Assembly: GCA_037953745.1 (NCBI GenBank)
Contig: JBAKBP010000207.1
Location: 287,103 to 351,102 of the forward strand
From: Lithodes maja
Taxonomy: Eukaryota; Arthropoda; Malacostraca; Decapoda; Lithodidae
DNA length: 64,000 nt
Reading direction: 5' to 3'
Under the pieces are notes generated by a model. That model did no database searches and was not told where the DNA came from. It worked only from the letters and a program-made list of their open reading frames with translations. Position numbers and translations under genes: made by a program. Shown piece after piece: positions 53,198-64,000 of this stretch; the first letter of the stretch is position 1; the number at the start of each line of letters is the position of its first letter.

Positions 53198-56100
53198 CAG
53201 TTGTCAGGATTATAGTAGGGTCATTTGCTTGGAATCCGTGACCATTTTCTTCCTACCTTTTTCTCTCGATGGATTTGACAACCTGAACCATTTTAAAGGG
53301 AAATTAGCTCCTATGCCCCTCTGAAAAATTACGGCTAACTCTGCTAGAGCCCAATATTCAAAATGGCCACCAACGCCATCTTGAAAAACATGAAATGTAA
53401 TATCTCTGGCATCAGATGAGCTACAAGGACGAATGAGGTGCCCTTTTTCACTAATTCTGGCATTACAAATCCACTGGAATGGTTATTTATTGTATTGTAT
53501 ATTGTATTGTTATTGTATTGTATTATACTAATTGTACATAATAATCTGCCACTTCACTGTCACTGTATGAGCCACTATCAGAATCACTGTCCTCACTTTC
53601 GCTGCTATCATCACGGTTGTTCTCTGCCTGCGGATTTGTAGGTAGTGGTATGGATGGGGGCTGGGTTGAACGGACAGGCAGACATAGACCATTTACAAGA
53701 TGCCATCCATGGCCGATCGGTGAGAGGTGACTTTGGAGCTGGTAATGCTTTTGCAAATATGCAAGATAGTTTGCACGCTCCAAGTGTGGACGGAGACTGT
53801 CTAAGTCAGGCACAAGTCGGATAGTGCTTTTTTTCTTCTGAGCTCTCCACTTCGCTGCCCTCGCATCTCCCAGGGTCTTGCTTTTGGTATCGCCATAGAC
53901 ATATCGAATGACAAACCGCTCCAAATCACTGATAACCTGTTCTGTGACTAGGAGCTGTGTACCACATGCTGCTAGCAGGTCGTGTGCCTCTTTAGACTTC
54001 TCCAGACGATCTGTGGTGAGCTTCTTGCTTGCTCCATAGAAGCCAGAGTTGTGGTCACACCCAGTGAGGACATGAAGTGGTATGATGGATGCAGCCATTG
54101 CCTCACTGCACAAACATCGGGCATCGATAAGCTGACGTTTGCATTTCACACACAGGATTCCTGTTGTCTTCTGAGCAACATATGCTGCTTGCACGTAGTT
54201 GTCTGTCTTTTGTGTCCAAGAACGACAGCTGCTGTGTAGCTGTCTGACCGGAGCACACTATATATGGTGAGCATTGCCGTATCTGCCTCTGCATGGGAGC
54301 ATGTGAGCTCTGGCACAAGCTTGCCTGTGGTGAGATTCTTTGCAGTGCTGCCAACTACACAGTAGATGATCTCGGTGCTAGTTGTTGCTGCTGTTCTCTG
54401 GAATTCCGTTTGAAGAAATGCCTGAAGGCGGATTTTGTTCTCAGGTTTACCCAGGAGAGCATGGAAACTTTACTAGAAGGAAATTTATCTTCTGTCTTCA
54501 TGAAGACATTGCTGATTGGCAGGGTTTTTGGCGCAGTATTCTCTCACTGTCCTTGATCGTGTAATTCTGATCATATGAATCATTGACGCAAATGATGCGC
54601 TCAGCATGCTTGTGTCTCGTTAGAACGAAGTGCACCAACTTCTCTGCATAATCTCCCCAGGTATACTTGGTACCGTCTCCCTTCTCTCTGTCTTCAATGG
54701 TAGGAGTTGTTAGGCGCCAGATGAGGCCCATATCAATAATAGACGTGTATACATCAGGCTCTGGAATGACAGTCATAGTTAGTTTTTGTTGAAGCTTGCT
54801 TTTCTGTGCCTTACGGATGGTTCCATTGACGTTGAAGATGGAAAGGCACTCGGCTGTAACACGATGCTGCAGGACTTCTTGAAGTTTGAGGGCACCACTC
54901 GTTTCAACCAGTCCGAGAACAGAGGCCAAGGCATCATTACGCTCCATTTCCTCAGTCTTTCCCTTCAGGTTCTCACCATCTACTTTCTTCAATTCCTGAG
55001 TTGAAAAGTTCAAACGCTTGCTACGGGGAACTCTGTCGTTGAGAGACTTGGTCTTGGAATACACTCTCATTCAAGAACTGCTTCAGTTTGCTTGTGCCAT
55101 CCTCCTTTGCCGATTTCAAGTCGGCAGCGAGAGCATCTGAGGCTGGGATTCCTGACTGTAGGGATCGAAGTGTCTTGTTTGTATGGTCAAATGGATCACA
55201 CTTTAATTCAGTGAGACATGCGCTTATATCCTGTACAGCTTGTTCATCCTTCTTCATTTTACTCAACGAGCAATCAGCATGCTTCCCTTTTCCTTGTTTC
55301 TTGCCATGGCGATGGACCTTTGTTCTCACCCGATTGATGTTATTCACATTCCGAGTGTTTGAAAGGAGCTGCTTTTCATTGTTCAGAATGGCCAACCAAC
55401 CAGACTTCAGCTTAGAGCCCTTATTCATTGTTGACTCTATCCATATGTCGAGGGCGACACACGAATATGGTTTTCCTGTCATTGACTGTGCAAACATACC
55501 ACTCTCCATGAATGCAGCCTGATCGACAGGAAGGGTATCAAGCACTGCGGTGAAATCGGGGAGATGCCGACCATACTTGTCATTATCATAGATTTGCATC
55601 AAAGGAAGCTTGAGTGAGGACTTGAACTCAGTCCAGTTGCTTGTTCTGATTGCATGGATATTTTGAGTTAGAACCTCAACCATTTCCATGAATGACATCC
55701 AGTATTCTGCTTGTGGGGCACCCTCAAAGTCCTTGAAGAGAGCATCAACGAGGTCCTTCAGCTCAGCATTTCTCTCTAGCTCTGCATGTTCATCTGCAAG
55801 TTCCTGTGCACCAATCGGATGTCGAAGCTTGGCAAGGGATGCCTTTACTTCTTCAGATAGAGGGGAATCTTCCAAATGTTTGTCTATGACATGGTGGACC
55901 AGAGTCTCGTAGAATAGTCGCAAGCAGCGAACCCCACGCTTAACATGTTTTCCACGAAGGGCCTGATCAACAGACCCGTCTGCTATAACACTAGCTGCCA
56001 CCAACACATCTGAGATGCCAGATCCCTTAAACCTCTTGTATATAGTGTAGATGAATGACATTTGGATGTGGAAGGGTGCCATGCATGGTAAGATTTTGCT

Positions 56101-57675
56101 GAACAGCTCAGCATTCTCACTTTTCAACTCTAGCATGAGCACGTAGACAGGATGATCACCAACAATTATTGCAAAAGGCATCTTTTTTTCTTCGATTGAT
56201 TTTGCAAGCTTACACATCACATCATTGAGAATTGTCTTACTGGGTGGGTTGGGATAGGTCATGTGTTATATTGCTCGACTCTTCTCATCTGCATTTGACA
56301 TGCTGGCGTGAAACCCTGAAAACCCAGGCACAGTCTGCTCTTCATCCAATGCATGGATCACACCACAAATTCTTTGCACCGATGTGTCAGGAGGAGGAGT
56401 ACTTTGATCAGCTGGTGGCTTCCTGAGAGGTGGTTCCCCACGCTTCGCTGTCTTGTATGGGTTGACTTTTTGCATTTCACTTCCGAGCTCTTTGAGAGTT
56501 GTCGAGAGGTTTGATGCAAAGTTGGCACCGGAAACTAGTCTATCCTCGTGATTCTCGGAAGGAAGTTCTGTATCAAATGATTCTGGCTGCACAAACATGA
56601 CATTAGTGCAGTGTGACTGGCCAGCACCGGTCAGTGTGTCGCTCTTGAAGTCATCGTTGTTGACTATAGCGATAGCAGGCTTACCCTCAGCTAGTTCGAA
56701 GTGGCAATCAGATGAGCACTTGAGGTCATTGACCACCCAAAGATCTCGCAGCATAAGTACGTCATTGTAACTGATGCCCAGTCCATCTTTGTGCATTATG
56801 TCGACTATCTCCCTACTCTTGGTCAGTCCATGTAGCAAGACAGAGAGATTTATCTCAAATGCAGTGCATTTTCCAGTGATGTAGCTTGTGAGGATAGATG
56901 CAATCGATCGGACGGATGGACTGTCATCAATTGCAGACTTATTTGGGTGTTTCAGCCATGTGAGCAGCTTCAGCAGGAGCTCACTGAGGTCTTCTTCTCT
57001 CTCCAACTTGTGTATATATGGGAGCCAGGGAATAGTATTTGTCCTGATGACTTGCTCTTTGAGTCATGCCGCAACATTCATCACCAACTGATCATTGCTG
57101 ACACCCAATGAAGATATTGCCGCTTCGATGTATGTACCTGCTGCTGTTGTATCATATACCAGTTCACTCACATTCTTTTGAATGCGTTCATGAAATCCGA
57201 TGTCTTCCCCAAATTCATTGACGAGAATTTCCTTTAAGTAGCTGGATTTTACTACTGAGTTATGTCCGTGATTTGAGATAATGCGCTTATAGTCCTGCAG
57301 CAGGCCTTGCAGTGTGCGAATTTCATGGTCTTTGAAGATGACTTGACGAATATGACGAAAGAAGAGAGCTTGGGTCTCTCGGAGGTTTACACGCTGCAGA
57401 TGTTGAGTGCTTTCATCTGAAAGGGGCTTGTGGTCGCTTACATATTTGCGCCAGCACGCACGATGGTAGCGGATTTCCAACCCAAATGCTGTTTGACTAT
57501 CTGGGATGGATGCAATCAGAGTGTCAAGTCTCAATCTCATGACCTCATCTTCCAGACGGACAGTATGTAACTTGAATTTAGTTCAGGCATCTACTGTTGA
57601 TAGGAGTAAAATCTGCTTGTCACGATCACTACTCTTGTAGTGATCGAAAATGAAACAAATTAATCCTGACGACTG
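53198..57675 (-). mobile_element. 4.48-kb TIR element with TA duplication carrying a nuclease-like gene
   Basis: The left end CAGTTGTCAGGATTA and the right end, in reverse complement, CAGTCGTCAGGATTA match at 14 of 15 bases. TA flanks both sides (53196-53197, 57676-57677). The 39-bp repeat around it shows the empty site. A perfect hairpin (10-bp arms, 4-bp loop) lies at 57623-57646 just inside the right end. Nearly all the interior is one long gene in minus orientation, with no DDE transposase of a known type that I recognise. The insertion model is well supported; whether the gene moves the element is inference. Confidence 0.85.
53523..57583 (-). pseudogene. large PIN/FEN (XPG)-like nuclease family gene, decayed
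   Basis: About 1,350 codons on the minus strand, no introns seen. Order: an N-terminal RYHRACWRKYVSD cysteine/histidine block (57460-57420), a helical region, a FKGSGISDVLVA block (about 56030), an ALDIWIESTMNKGSKLKSG block (about 55440), a basic KVHRHGKKQGKGKH stretch, then CSHAEADTAML (near 54300), YVQAAYVA and HVLTGCDHNSGFYGASKK (near 54060), and an acidic tail (SESEDSDSDSGS). The acidic and GCD motifs resemble metal-binding residues of FEN/XPG-type nucleases. In-frame stops at 57064 and 56266 and frame changes near 55040, 54350-54500 and 54200-54260 inactivate it. The family is large in marine invertebrates from my memory, with no settled function. It lies wholly within the TIR element. 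Confidence 0.75.
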
Positions 57676-57790
57676 TACATGATATGTTTGTCTACTACAT
57701 AATGACAGTCACGGTACATGATATGTTTGTCTACTACATAATGACAGTTATGGTACATGCTATGTTTGTCTACTACATGATTGGTGGGCA

Positions 57791-58718
57791 GTAGAGGGCC
57801 ACTGAAGAAACAACAGAAGAGACAAGCAGTAGAACAAATCCCTACTATAATGAATCATACCTTAATATATAGAGGAAAGGGTAATCTAGAAAATTACTGT
57901 GAGAAAACTTACAGTCTTAAATAATTATACATCAAAATGATGGCGGCTTCAACATTTTGCAAGTTTTCTGAATTCATCCGATTTTACATCTCTAATTCAT
58001 AATTTTGAGTGGTGAGAATAGGTTATTATGTATGAAATAAGTATTTTACACACTTTCCAATAATGATGTGACTTAATGTGAGGAGTGCCTGTATCTTGAA
58101 GCTCTATTTGATGGTGTATTATTTTGTAAATAAAGCCGGTGTGACACAAGCCAGGTCATCAGGTACATGATTCAAAGCCATAAATTTACAAGTTATGTTA
58201 TTTTGATTGATTTTGCTGTATATTTGTATATTTAGTTATACTGAGGACAATTAGGAGTTGTAAGATACAATATACAGTTATAATACAAAAATAATTAGTC
58301 AGATAGTAGACTGATTTTAGCTACTTTTTTACTTTTACACTGGCTCTGATTATCTGCTGCTAAAGTGCATGTGTGACACCGGATTTAGGATTCAAAATAC
58401 CTTTAACTTTATTTAATGGTTTATTTCATGGATGAGTAATAATATCTGGTGTTTCTTTTGTATTATTATTCTGAATAAGGAGTGGATTTTTGTTTTGGTT
58501 TTTGCTAACATAGTACAGTATACTGTTATTGAATGTAGTGATTGAGTTCTCTCAAAGCTTTGTTAGACTGTTCGTTGTTTAATTCAGGAAGTTATCAGTC
58601 ACAGTTTTGTTTAGTGATATTATTATTACAATATTGTATTTCTATTCACATGTAATATGGTGTAATTAACCCTTCAGTAAAACGTCAATATGTGTTTGCA
58701 TATCACTAGACAATTTTG
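57791..58718. other. non-coding AT-rich stretch
   Basis: No gene is recognised. ttaacccttc at 58675 may be the left end of a further TTAA element whose right end is near 60138 (gaaagggttaa). Confidence 0.45.
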
Positions 58719-58843
58719 TTAACCCCTTTATTACCAAGTTGTACTTGTCATTATAATCTGGATATTATTAGACACTTGTATCCAGCTTAGGGAGGATGTG
58801 TAGCAATTAAAAGGTTTCAAACTATCTCGATTTTCCATTTTAA

Positions 58844-59258
58844 CCCTTGTCTAGCGGGGTCTTTTGGGCTCATTTGGGCATATTCAGGCCCTCCTGCATG
58901 ATAAATCAAGCATCTGCATGAAAACAAAATTATTTAGCAAAAACCTAGGCACTAAAAGCTTCAAAATGAGACCAGAACGAGCTACGTAGCACTCGTGGTT
59001 CTCTTGCAGTGGTGCCACGAACATGGAAGTTTAGCATATATCGGTATAATTTTCCCAGCTATGCTCACTACTGGCTACACTGCCGGCCTCTCGAGAACAC
59101 AGGGAACATGAGTTAATGGGCGGCGGTAAGCCCTGGGAGTCGGCTGTCTGGCCCGCTGCTCTCCCGGCCATTTGCACTCTATTTTAACCCTATAAAAGCC
59201 TTAATAATGCTCCTAACTTGCTGGAAATTGGTGCACGACTTAAGTCGAGCGCCGCTCT
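58844..59258. mobile_element. 415-bp TTAA element, family c, copy 3 (diverged)
   Basis: It follows TTAA 58840-58843 and stops at TTAA 59259-59262. It shares gataaatcaagcatctgcat and accagaacgagctacgtag blocks with the copies at 35051 and 52283. The right terminus has decayed. Confidence 0.75.
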
Positions 59259-59262
59259 TTAA

Positions 59263-59892
59263 CCTCTGAAGTGCGCACTGGGGTAATTGAAAACCTCCCC
59301 CTGTGCTGACGTATTTGAGGTGTTTCCGTCACTAAAATATTCATTGTACCATTAATAGCATTAATAATTATCCATATGCGCCTATTATGGGTTGATTATA
59401 AAGGTATTAACCTGAAACAACAATAAAACGAGTGAAAACAGCGTTTGGATGGTCAAAATCGGAGATATAGCCCACGAGTTGTATAATGTATGGGTGAGGC
59501 AAGCTACCTTCCCGCCAATTTTCCCCAAGGCCACTGCGACACAGTCGATCGATACTCTCTCTCTCTCTCTTGCACTCGCTTGCTAACAGTGATGACAACA
59601 CCCTGCTTGCAACTCGCTAATGTTAGCACGAAAATATACCTCAGAATAAGGGAATAATAGGGAAAATAGGTGATAACTGAGGGATAGGAGGAAAGTGGGG
59701 AAGGAGGGGAGGTAGAGGACTGAGATTTTGCATGGCCCAGGGGCCAAACAAAAATAAAAAAATAAAAAAATAAAAATAAAACCAATATTTTTTTTTCGAT
59801 GTCAAAAGTTGATTTTTTGATTTTACTTACTCAGGAGAGTCTTCCCGCAGTCCGCCGGGGGAACTCTTAAGAGTCTTCCCGCAGCTCCCGGG
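59263..59892. mobile_element. 630-bp TTAA element, family b-like, abutting family c
   Basis: It lies between TTAA 59259-59262 and 59893-59896. It has the length and the duplicated sub-terminal motif (agagtcttcccgcag, twice) of the family b element at 49247-49872, but its sequence is diverged. No gene; a CT/AG microsatellite lies near 59560. Confidence 0.65.
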
Positions 59893-59989
59893 TTAAGGGT
59901 AAATACCACGGTTTCCTCCTAAGCTGCATAAAATTGTCTAAATATAGCTGGAATAACACAAAATACATCCTCGGTGAGGAAGGGGTTAA

Positions 59990-61036
59990 TATTATGAAGG
60001 ATCTTAAGGAATCCAAGAGCTACAAAGGATTTCAATAATATTACTACTCTGCCTCCCACAGGTCCTTCCAAATCTGCATACAAATTGTCTTATGATAGCC
60101 AACATAAAGTAAGGAATTCATTGTGGTATAGTGAAAGGGTTAAATTAGTTTGGGTAATCAAAAATATTAGTAATGAGAGAGCTTAAGTTACTTTATTATT
60201 ATAATTTGTACTTTATGTAATTAAATAAAGGATTAACTACCAGTATTTCCATTATATGAAGGTTATTTCCTGACAATTTTGGTACCAGCTACAGTACATA
60301 TAATAGTATCTACAGTATATGTTACAGGGAATCCTGTAACATATGTGATTTGGTGAAATTTATCTTGGTTCAAAATATTTCATATACCAATGTATAACAT
60401 AGGATATCTCATCCTGGAAAGGTTGAGTTAAGCTCAGTTTAGCCAAATTATTGTTTAAATGCCGAACCTAACATATACTGGAAGATACAATTTAATTTGA
60501 CATTTTAATACAGAATTAGGCTGTGAATTATGGAACCAATTTGCGACGATCTATCTGGAATCCAGGATATCATTTGAACTTCCCACTGTTCCATAAGGCT
60601 CAGACATTCATATAGTCATGTGAATGCTGTCATATATTTACCATATATAATGAACAATTACTCAAATATACAAAAAGGGTATATATAAGAATAAACAGGA
60701 TAACAAAATACAGTACTCCTGTTCCATTGTTTATACCAGCAAAGCGGAAGTTAAAGGTCAATGTAGGGAAATGTAAGGTAATATTGTTTTAGGGAAGAAT
60801 GAATGAAACCATAGACTTAATGGGAAAATATAGAACTAAAATACCCCCAAAAGGGATTTCCCCCCACCAACCTCCCGACCAGCAACCCAGTAACAATTCC
60901 GCAAGAACCAGAGCGAAAGCCGGCCGGGACGAAAGGACCCAACAGCCAGAGGAAGCGGGACGCACCCGCAAGATCAAAGGAAGCCGACACGGCCGGAAAG
61001 CAAAAGACCCCAAAGGCACGTCGGCCAAAAGTGGTG
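59990..61036. other. non-coding, ending in a GC-rich repeat
   Basis: 59990-60800 holds nothing recognised. 60841-61036 is GC-rich and includes cggccggaaagcaaaagacc and cacgtcggcca, which recur at about 61940-61985, so it is a dispersed or tandem repeat unit and not a gene, although an 81-codon frame is open there. Confidence 0.5.
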
Positions 61037-61038
61037 TA

Positions 61039-61882
61039 CAGTGAACCCTCAAAATACGCGCAATCAAAACTACGCTTGAACCACAATTGAGGAAACAAAT
61101 AGAAAAGTACGCTCAATTATTCAAATGTACACGCCGAGCGAACGAGCGGGAGTTGATTAGTATCTGTTGGAGAGTTTCGGGCGGCCATATTGGCGTGACG
61201 CCGGACCCTCCGACGTCGTCACTGTTGACTGTGGAGAGAGACACATCTCCCGTACCAAACTATTATGTATCTATAAAGCACAACAGGATATTATGAATCT
61301 ATTAAAAGACTGTTCTTTGTTTTACATTGCATGTATCATTTATTGAGCTAACACAATCGGAAATGCAAAATCTGTTTCTGTTCAGGAGTTGGAGGCGAGA
61401 TTGTTTACACTTCTTTCAAAAGTCGCTTCAAAGCCCACTGCTCTCCCCTGGCTAAATGATGTGAAGCCAATTCCTTAATATGTATATGAGCTATTGAACT
61501 ATCTCACTTGACACTGTGTAGGCAATATGAAACTATAGGATATACAGGGTGTATTACTTTTCGACTCAAAAGCCTAGGCGGCTAGGCCTATTATTTCAGT
61601 TGATCCGTTTCGGGCGCAGTGCTATCGATCGATGGCGCAGATCCGGCGTTGCTCAACCACTACCAATGTGAGTTAATTTACGTTTTTGTCTTAGATTAGG
61701 TTATGAAAACATATTTGTACAGTAATATTTTATATATTTGTGGATTTTAGGTGGTGAAAGGTAGAAATAGTACAACTTTCGGTCGGACCCCGACCAATAC
61801 ATATTTTCCCCATTTATATTTAACTCCCATGTACGTGCCGACAGCACAGTACACATCCCCCGCGTAATTTGAGGGTTCACTG
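61039..61882. mobile_element. 844-bp TA-flanked TIR element
   Basis: The ends CAGTGAACCCTCAAAATACG and, in reverse complement, CAGTGAACCCTCAAATTACG are flanked by TA (61037-61038, 61883-61884). It is non-coding. It sits inside a copy of the GC-rich repeat; the neighbouring copy near 61975-61995 (gaagcggtgcattcccaacc) shows the uninterrupted site. Confidence 0.92.
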
Positions 61883-61884
61883 TA

Positions 61885-62100
61885 CTCCCAACCTTTTGAA
61901 CATGACAGGTTCGCACGACTGGACCACAGGAACGACCCCAACACGGCCGGAAAGCAAAAAACCCCAAAGGCACGTCGGCCAGAAGCGGTGCATTCCCAAC
62001 CTTTTTAACATCCAAGACACCCACATACCACACATAACTATACTAAGATAAATTACATAATTCTAACAGTGTCAGGTACGACCCCCCTAGTTGTACTACC
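61885..62100. repeat. second copy of the GC-rich repeat
   Basis: The block cggccggaaagcaaaa...cacgtcggcca followed by cattcccaacctttt repeats the sequence on either side of the TIR element 61039-61882. The unit containing it is of unknown size and no frame is shared. Confidence 0.7.
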
Positions 62101-63212
62101 AACCAAACCATTTACCCAAACAGTTGTTTCTTTTCTAGTAACTAACAAATATATAATATCAACCAGAGCTATGCCCGACTGCTATTAATACGACAGAGCG
62201 GCACTATCCCTTTGTCGGATTGTATCCTGTGCATACCCACCCGGTTCCATCATCTTATTATGACGACGAGTAAGATACCGTCATTCATGCATATATTCAT
62301 TTCTTAGGTAACCCCATACGCAGGCTATAATACTGTAATTGTTTTTGTGTAGGTACGAAGGCGATCTCAAGACACCTTAGCTTCCATTTCACAACAAATC
62401 AGATCTTGATTATGTCCGCCCTGTATTTAATTACGTAGCCCCATGCTCAGTTGTTTCCCTTCTAGTAACTAAGTGGCTAGGTAGTGGAACCAGAATTATT
62501 CAACCAGGTTCCATCATCTTATTATGATGACGGCTAAGATACCGTCATTCATGCATGTATTAATTTCCTAGGTTAACTATCTTTTATTCATTTTCTCTTT
62601 CAAACACTCTCCTACCTGTTGTCATCGTAGGGAAATTACGGATTTATATGAGTTAATTATGACTAATCTGCATACGATCATCTCAAGAGAGATACAGGAA
62701 AGAGACCTAATATCCCTCTCCATTACGAAGATAGATGTATGTAGCCCCCATGCTCAGTTGTTTCCTTTTCTAGTAACTAACAAGTATATATAATATTAAC
62801 CAGAGCTATGCCCGACTGATATTAATACGACAGAGCGGCACTATCCCTTTGTCGGATTGTATCCCGTGCATACCAACCAGGTTCCGTCGTCTTATTATGA
62901 CAACGGCTATAATACCGTTATTCATGCATGTAGTCGATTCTTGGGGTAGCTATCTGCTATCCCCGACGTTGTTCCTCTCATCCATTTTTTTTTCCTTACC
63001 ACATCTGTTATACGTTTTCTCAATCACCCCCTTCTAGTCCACAGTCCACACTGCTCTGTTTTCGTATATCTGTTGATTTATATAAGTTAATTATAACCAA
63101 TCTGCATACGATCCTCTCAAGAGAGATACAGGAAAGAGACCTAGTATCTCTCTCCATTACGAAGATAAATGTATGTAGCCCCCATGCCCAGTTGTTTCCT
63201 TTCTAGTAACTA
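62101..63212. repeat. tandem repeat, four partial ~430-bp units
   Basis: The block cagttgtttc...ttctagtaacta starts units near 62121, 62447, 62751 and 63187. The full unit (62751-63187) is about 435 bp; earlier ones are shortened. Shared blocks include gacagagcggcactatccct and gagagatacaggaaagagac. The fourth unit is cut by the LINE poly(T). No coding. Confidence 0.85.
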
Positions 63213-63214
63213 AG

Positions 63215-63965
63215 TTTTTTTTTTTTTTTTTTTTAAGAGACAATGAATGGAGGAAGGAAAAACACAGATAAAACAAAAAGGTCCATGTGCCTAAAGGCAT
63301 CCTCCATTCATAAAATGTTTGTAACAACTGGATTTAAACATTTGTAGATTGTAAGTTTGTGGAAAGCAATTCGAGGGAAGTGAATTCCAAAGAGTAGTAG
63401 CTCTGGGGATAAATGAATTCTGATAAGCAGAAGTTCTGTATTGTGGAGGAGAAAGTGTAAATTCATGGGTGCTCTCAGCCGCCCTAGTTCTACGGGGAAA
63501 GATGTGGAGAGGCGGCACAATTGAAGCAAGTTCCTCGGAACAATTGCTGTGAAAATATCTGTAGAATAATGCAAGGGATGCAACGTTTCTTCGTATGGAT
63601 AATGTAGGAAGGTCCTGTGTGATTGCAGGGTTATTGATTAATCTAATAGCTTTATTTTGAATTTTGTCCAACTGCCTCAATGCAACCACTCCACTTCCAA
63701 CCCCACAGAGGTGAACGTAATCCATCTTACAACGCACATGACTTTTATATATCACGGCCAACTGCTCGTCAGTGAAGAATTCTCGAACTCTGTACAGGAG
63801 TCCCAGTTTTTTAGAGGCATTCTTAGCAATGCTTCTAACATAATGTGTCCAGCTCAAGTTAGTAGTTAATGTTACACCGAGAATGTCAATACTAGGGGAA
63901 GTGGGAATATTTACATCATTAAAAAATATATGGGAGTCAGTGAGATTCTGTCGGTTAGAAAATTG
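63215..63965 (-). mobile_element. LINE 3' end, 5'-truncated, minus strand
   Basis: Poly(T) at 63215-63234 is the 3' tail. The minus strand codes for a reverse transcriptase C-terminal domain: SIDILGVTL, WTHYVRSIAKNASKKLGLLY, HVRCKMDYVHLCGVG and RATTLWNSLPSN, ending at 63291. The open stretch begins near 63960 with a stop just upstream in unrelated sequence, so the copy is truncated. It is nearly identical to 9481-9879. Confidence 0.88.
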
Positions 63966-63972
63966 AATGTAC

Positions 63973-64000
63973 AGTCAGGACCCCCAATTCGCGAGAATAG
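63973..64000 (+). mobile_element. left terminus of a further TIR element, cut by the window edge
   Basis: TA followed by CAGTCAGGACCCCCAATTCG has the form of the pogo-type ends seen at 9955 and 61039. The rest lies outside the window. Confidence 0.5.

Larger units (their letters stand above)
53163..57790 (+). repeat. 39-bp tandem repeat split by a 4.48-kb insertion
   Basis: Three units start at TA 57676, 57715 and 57754 (core gtttgtctactacataatga). A further, slightly shortened unit lies at 53163-53195, left of the inserted element. Removing 53198-57675 plus one TA makes the repeat continuous and yields the same atggtacatg seen in the intact neighbours. Confidence 0.88.
58723..59985. mobile_element. 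small TTAA element interrupted by two nested TTAA elements
   Basis: TTAA at 58719-58722 and 59986-59989 bounds termini CCCCTTTATTACCAAG and, in reverse complement, CCCCTTCCTCACCGAG. Once 58844-59892 is subtracted the outer element is only about 210 bp. A still larger TTAA pair (58675, 60138) may enclose it. Confidence 0.7.

Noticed and set aside
53194..57681. A 3-bp ATG duplication with 18-bp termini GTACAG... for the 4.48-kb element
   Set aside because: The neighbouring 39-bp repeat units contain ggtacatg at the insertion point, which is recovered by the TA model; the ATG model would leave a gap of four bases compared with the intact units.
60799..61044. 81-codon basic protein frame
   Set aside because: It lies in a GC-rich repeat that recurs at 61.94 kb without keeping the frame.

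Overview
The window looks like a repeat-dense stretch of an invertebrate nuclear genome, most likely an arthropod and probably a decapod crustacean. This is an inference from a nervana-type Na+/K+-ATPase beta-like gene, CR1 LINEs, tRNA-derived SINEs, Tigger/pogo and piggyBac relics and large satellites; no single marker gene fixes the species. There is nothing bacterial in it. Almost every coding sequence is transposon-derived or broken, and the layout is best read as insertions inside insertions.

Region by region. 1-2441 is a 245-bp satellite. 3100-4146 is an intronless Na+/K+-ATPase beta-like gene with two internal tandem duplications. 4083-8400 holds broken copies of that gene's ends, a ~545-bp foldback tandem array and decayed satellite, ending in a 200-base assembly gap. 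9.5-33.4 kb is a deep nest: LINE-C, LINE-B, a composite SINE, a full-length CR1 (LINE-A), a second SINE copy, a piggyBac element, a Tigger transposase and several TIR or TTAA elements. 35.7-50.7 kb is one C2H2 zinc-finger gene of about 30 fingers, cut by an 11.2-kb Ty3/gypsy LTR element (36821-47976) and by two back-to-back TTAA elements (48797-49872). The 5' LTR itself carries a seven-unit tRNA-like array in its TATA box and a TTAA element, both absent from the 3' LTR.

53198-57675 is the most interesting object. It is a 4.48-kb unit with 15-bp terminal inverted repeats and a TA target duplication, sitting inside a 39-bp tandem repeat that shows the empty site. It carries one large decayed gene with PIN/FEN (XPG)-like nuclease motifs and no DDE transposase that I recognise. 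I read this as a DNA transposon whose main protein belongs to a large, poorly described invertebrate family; the link to Academ-type elements needs testing.

58.7-64 kb is non-coding: nested TTAA elements, a TA-flanked element with its empty-site paralogue next to it, a ~430-bp tandem repeat, and a LINE 3' end running toward the window edge. The genes form no pathway. What ties the window together is insertion history, and several insertions can be ordered in time because an uninterrupted paralogue lies in the same window.
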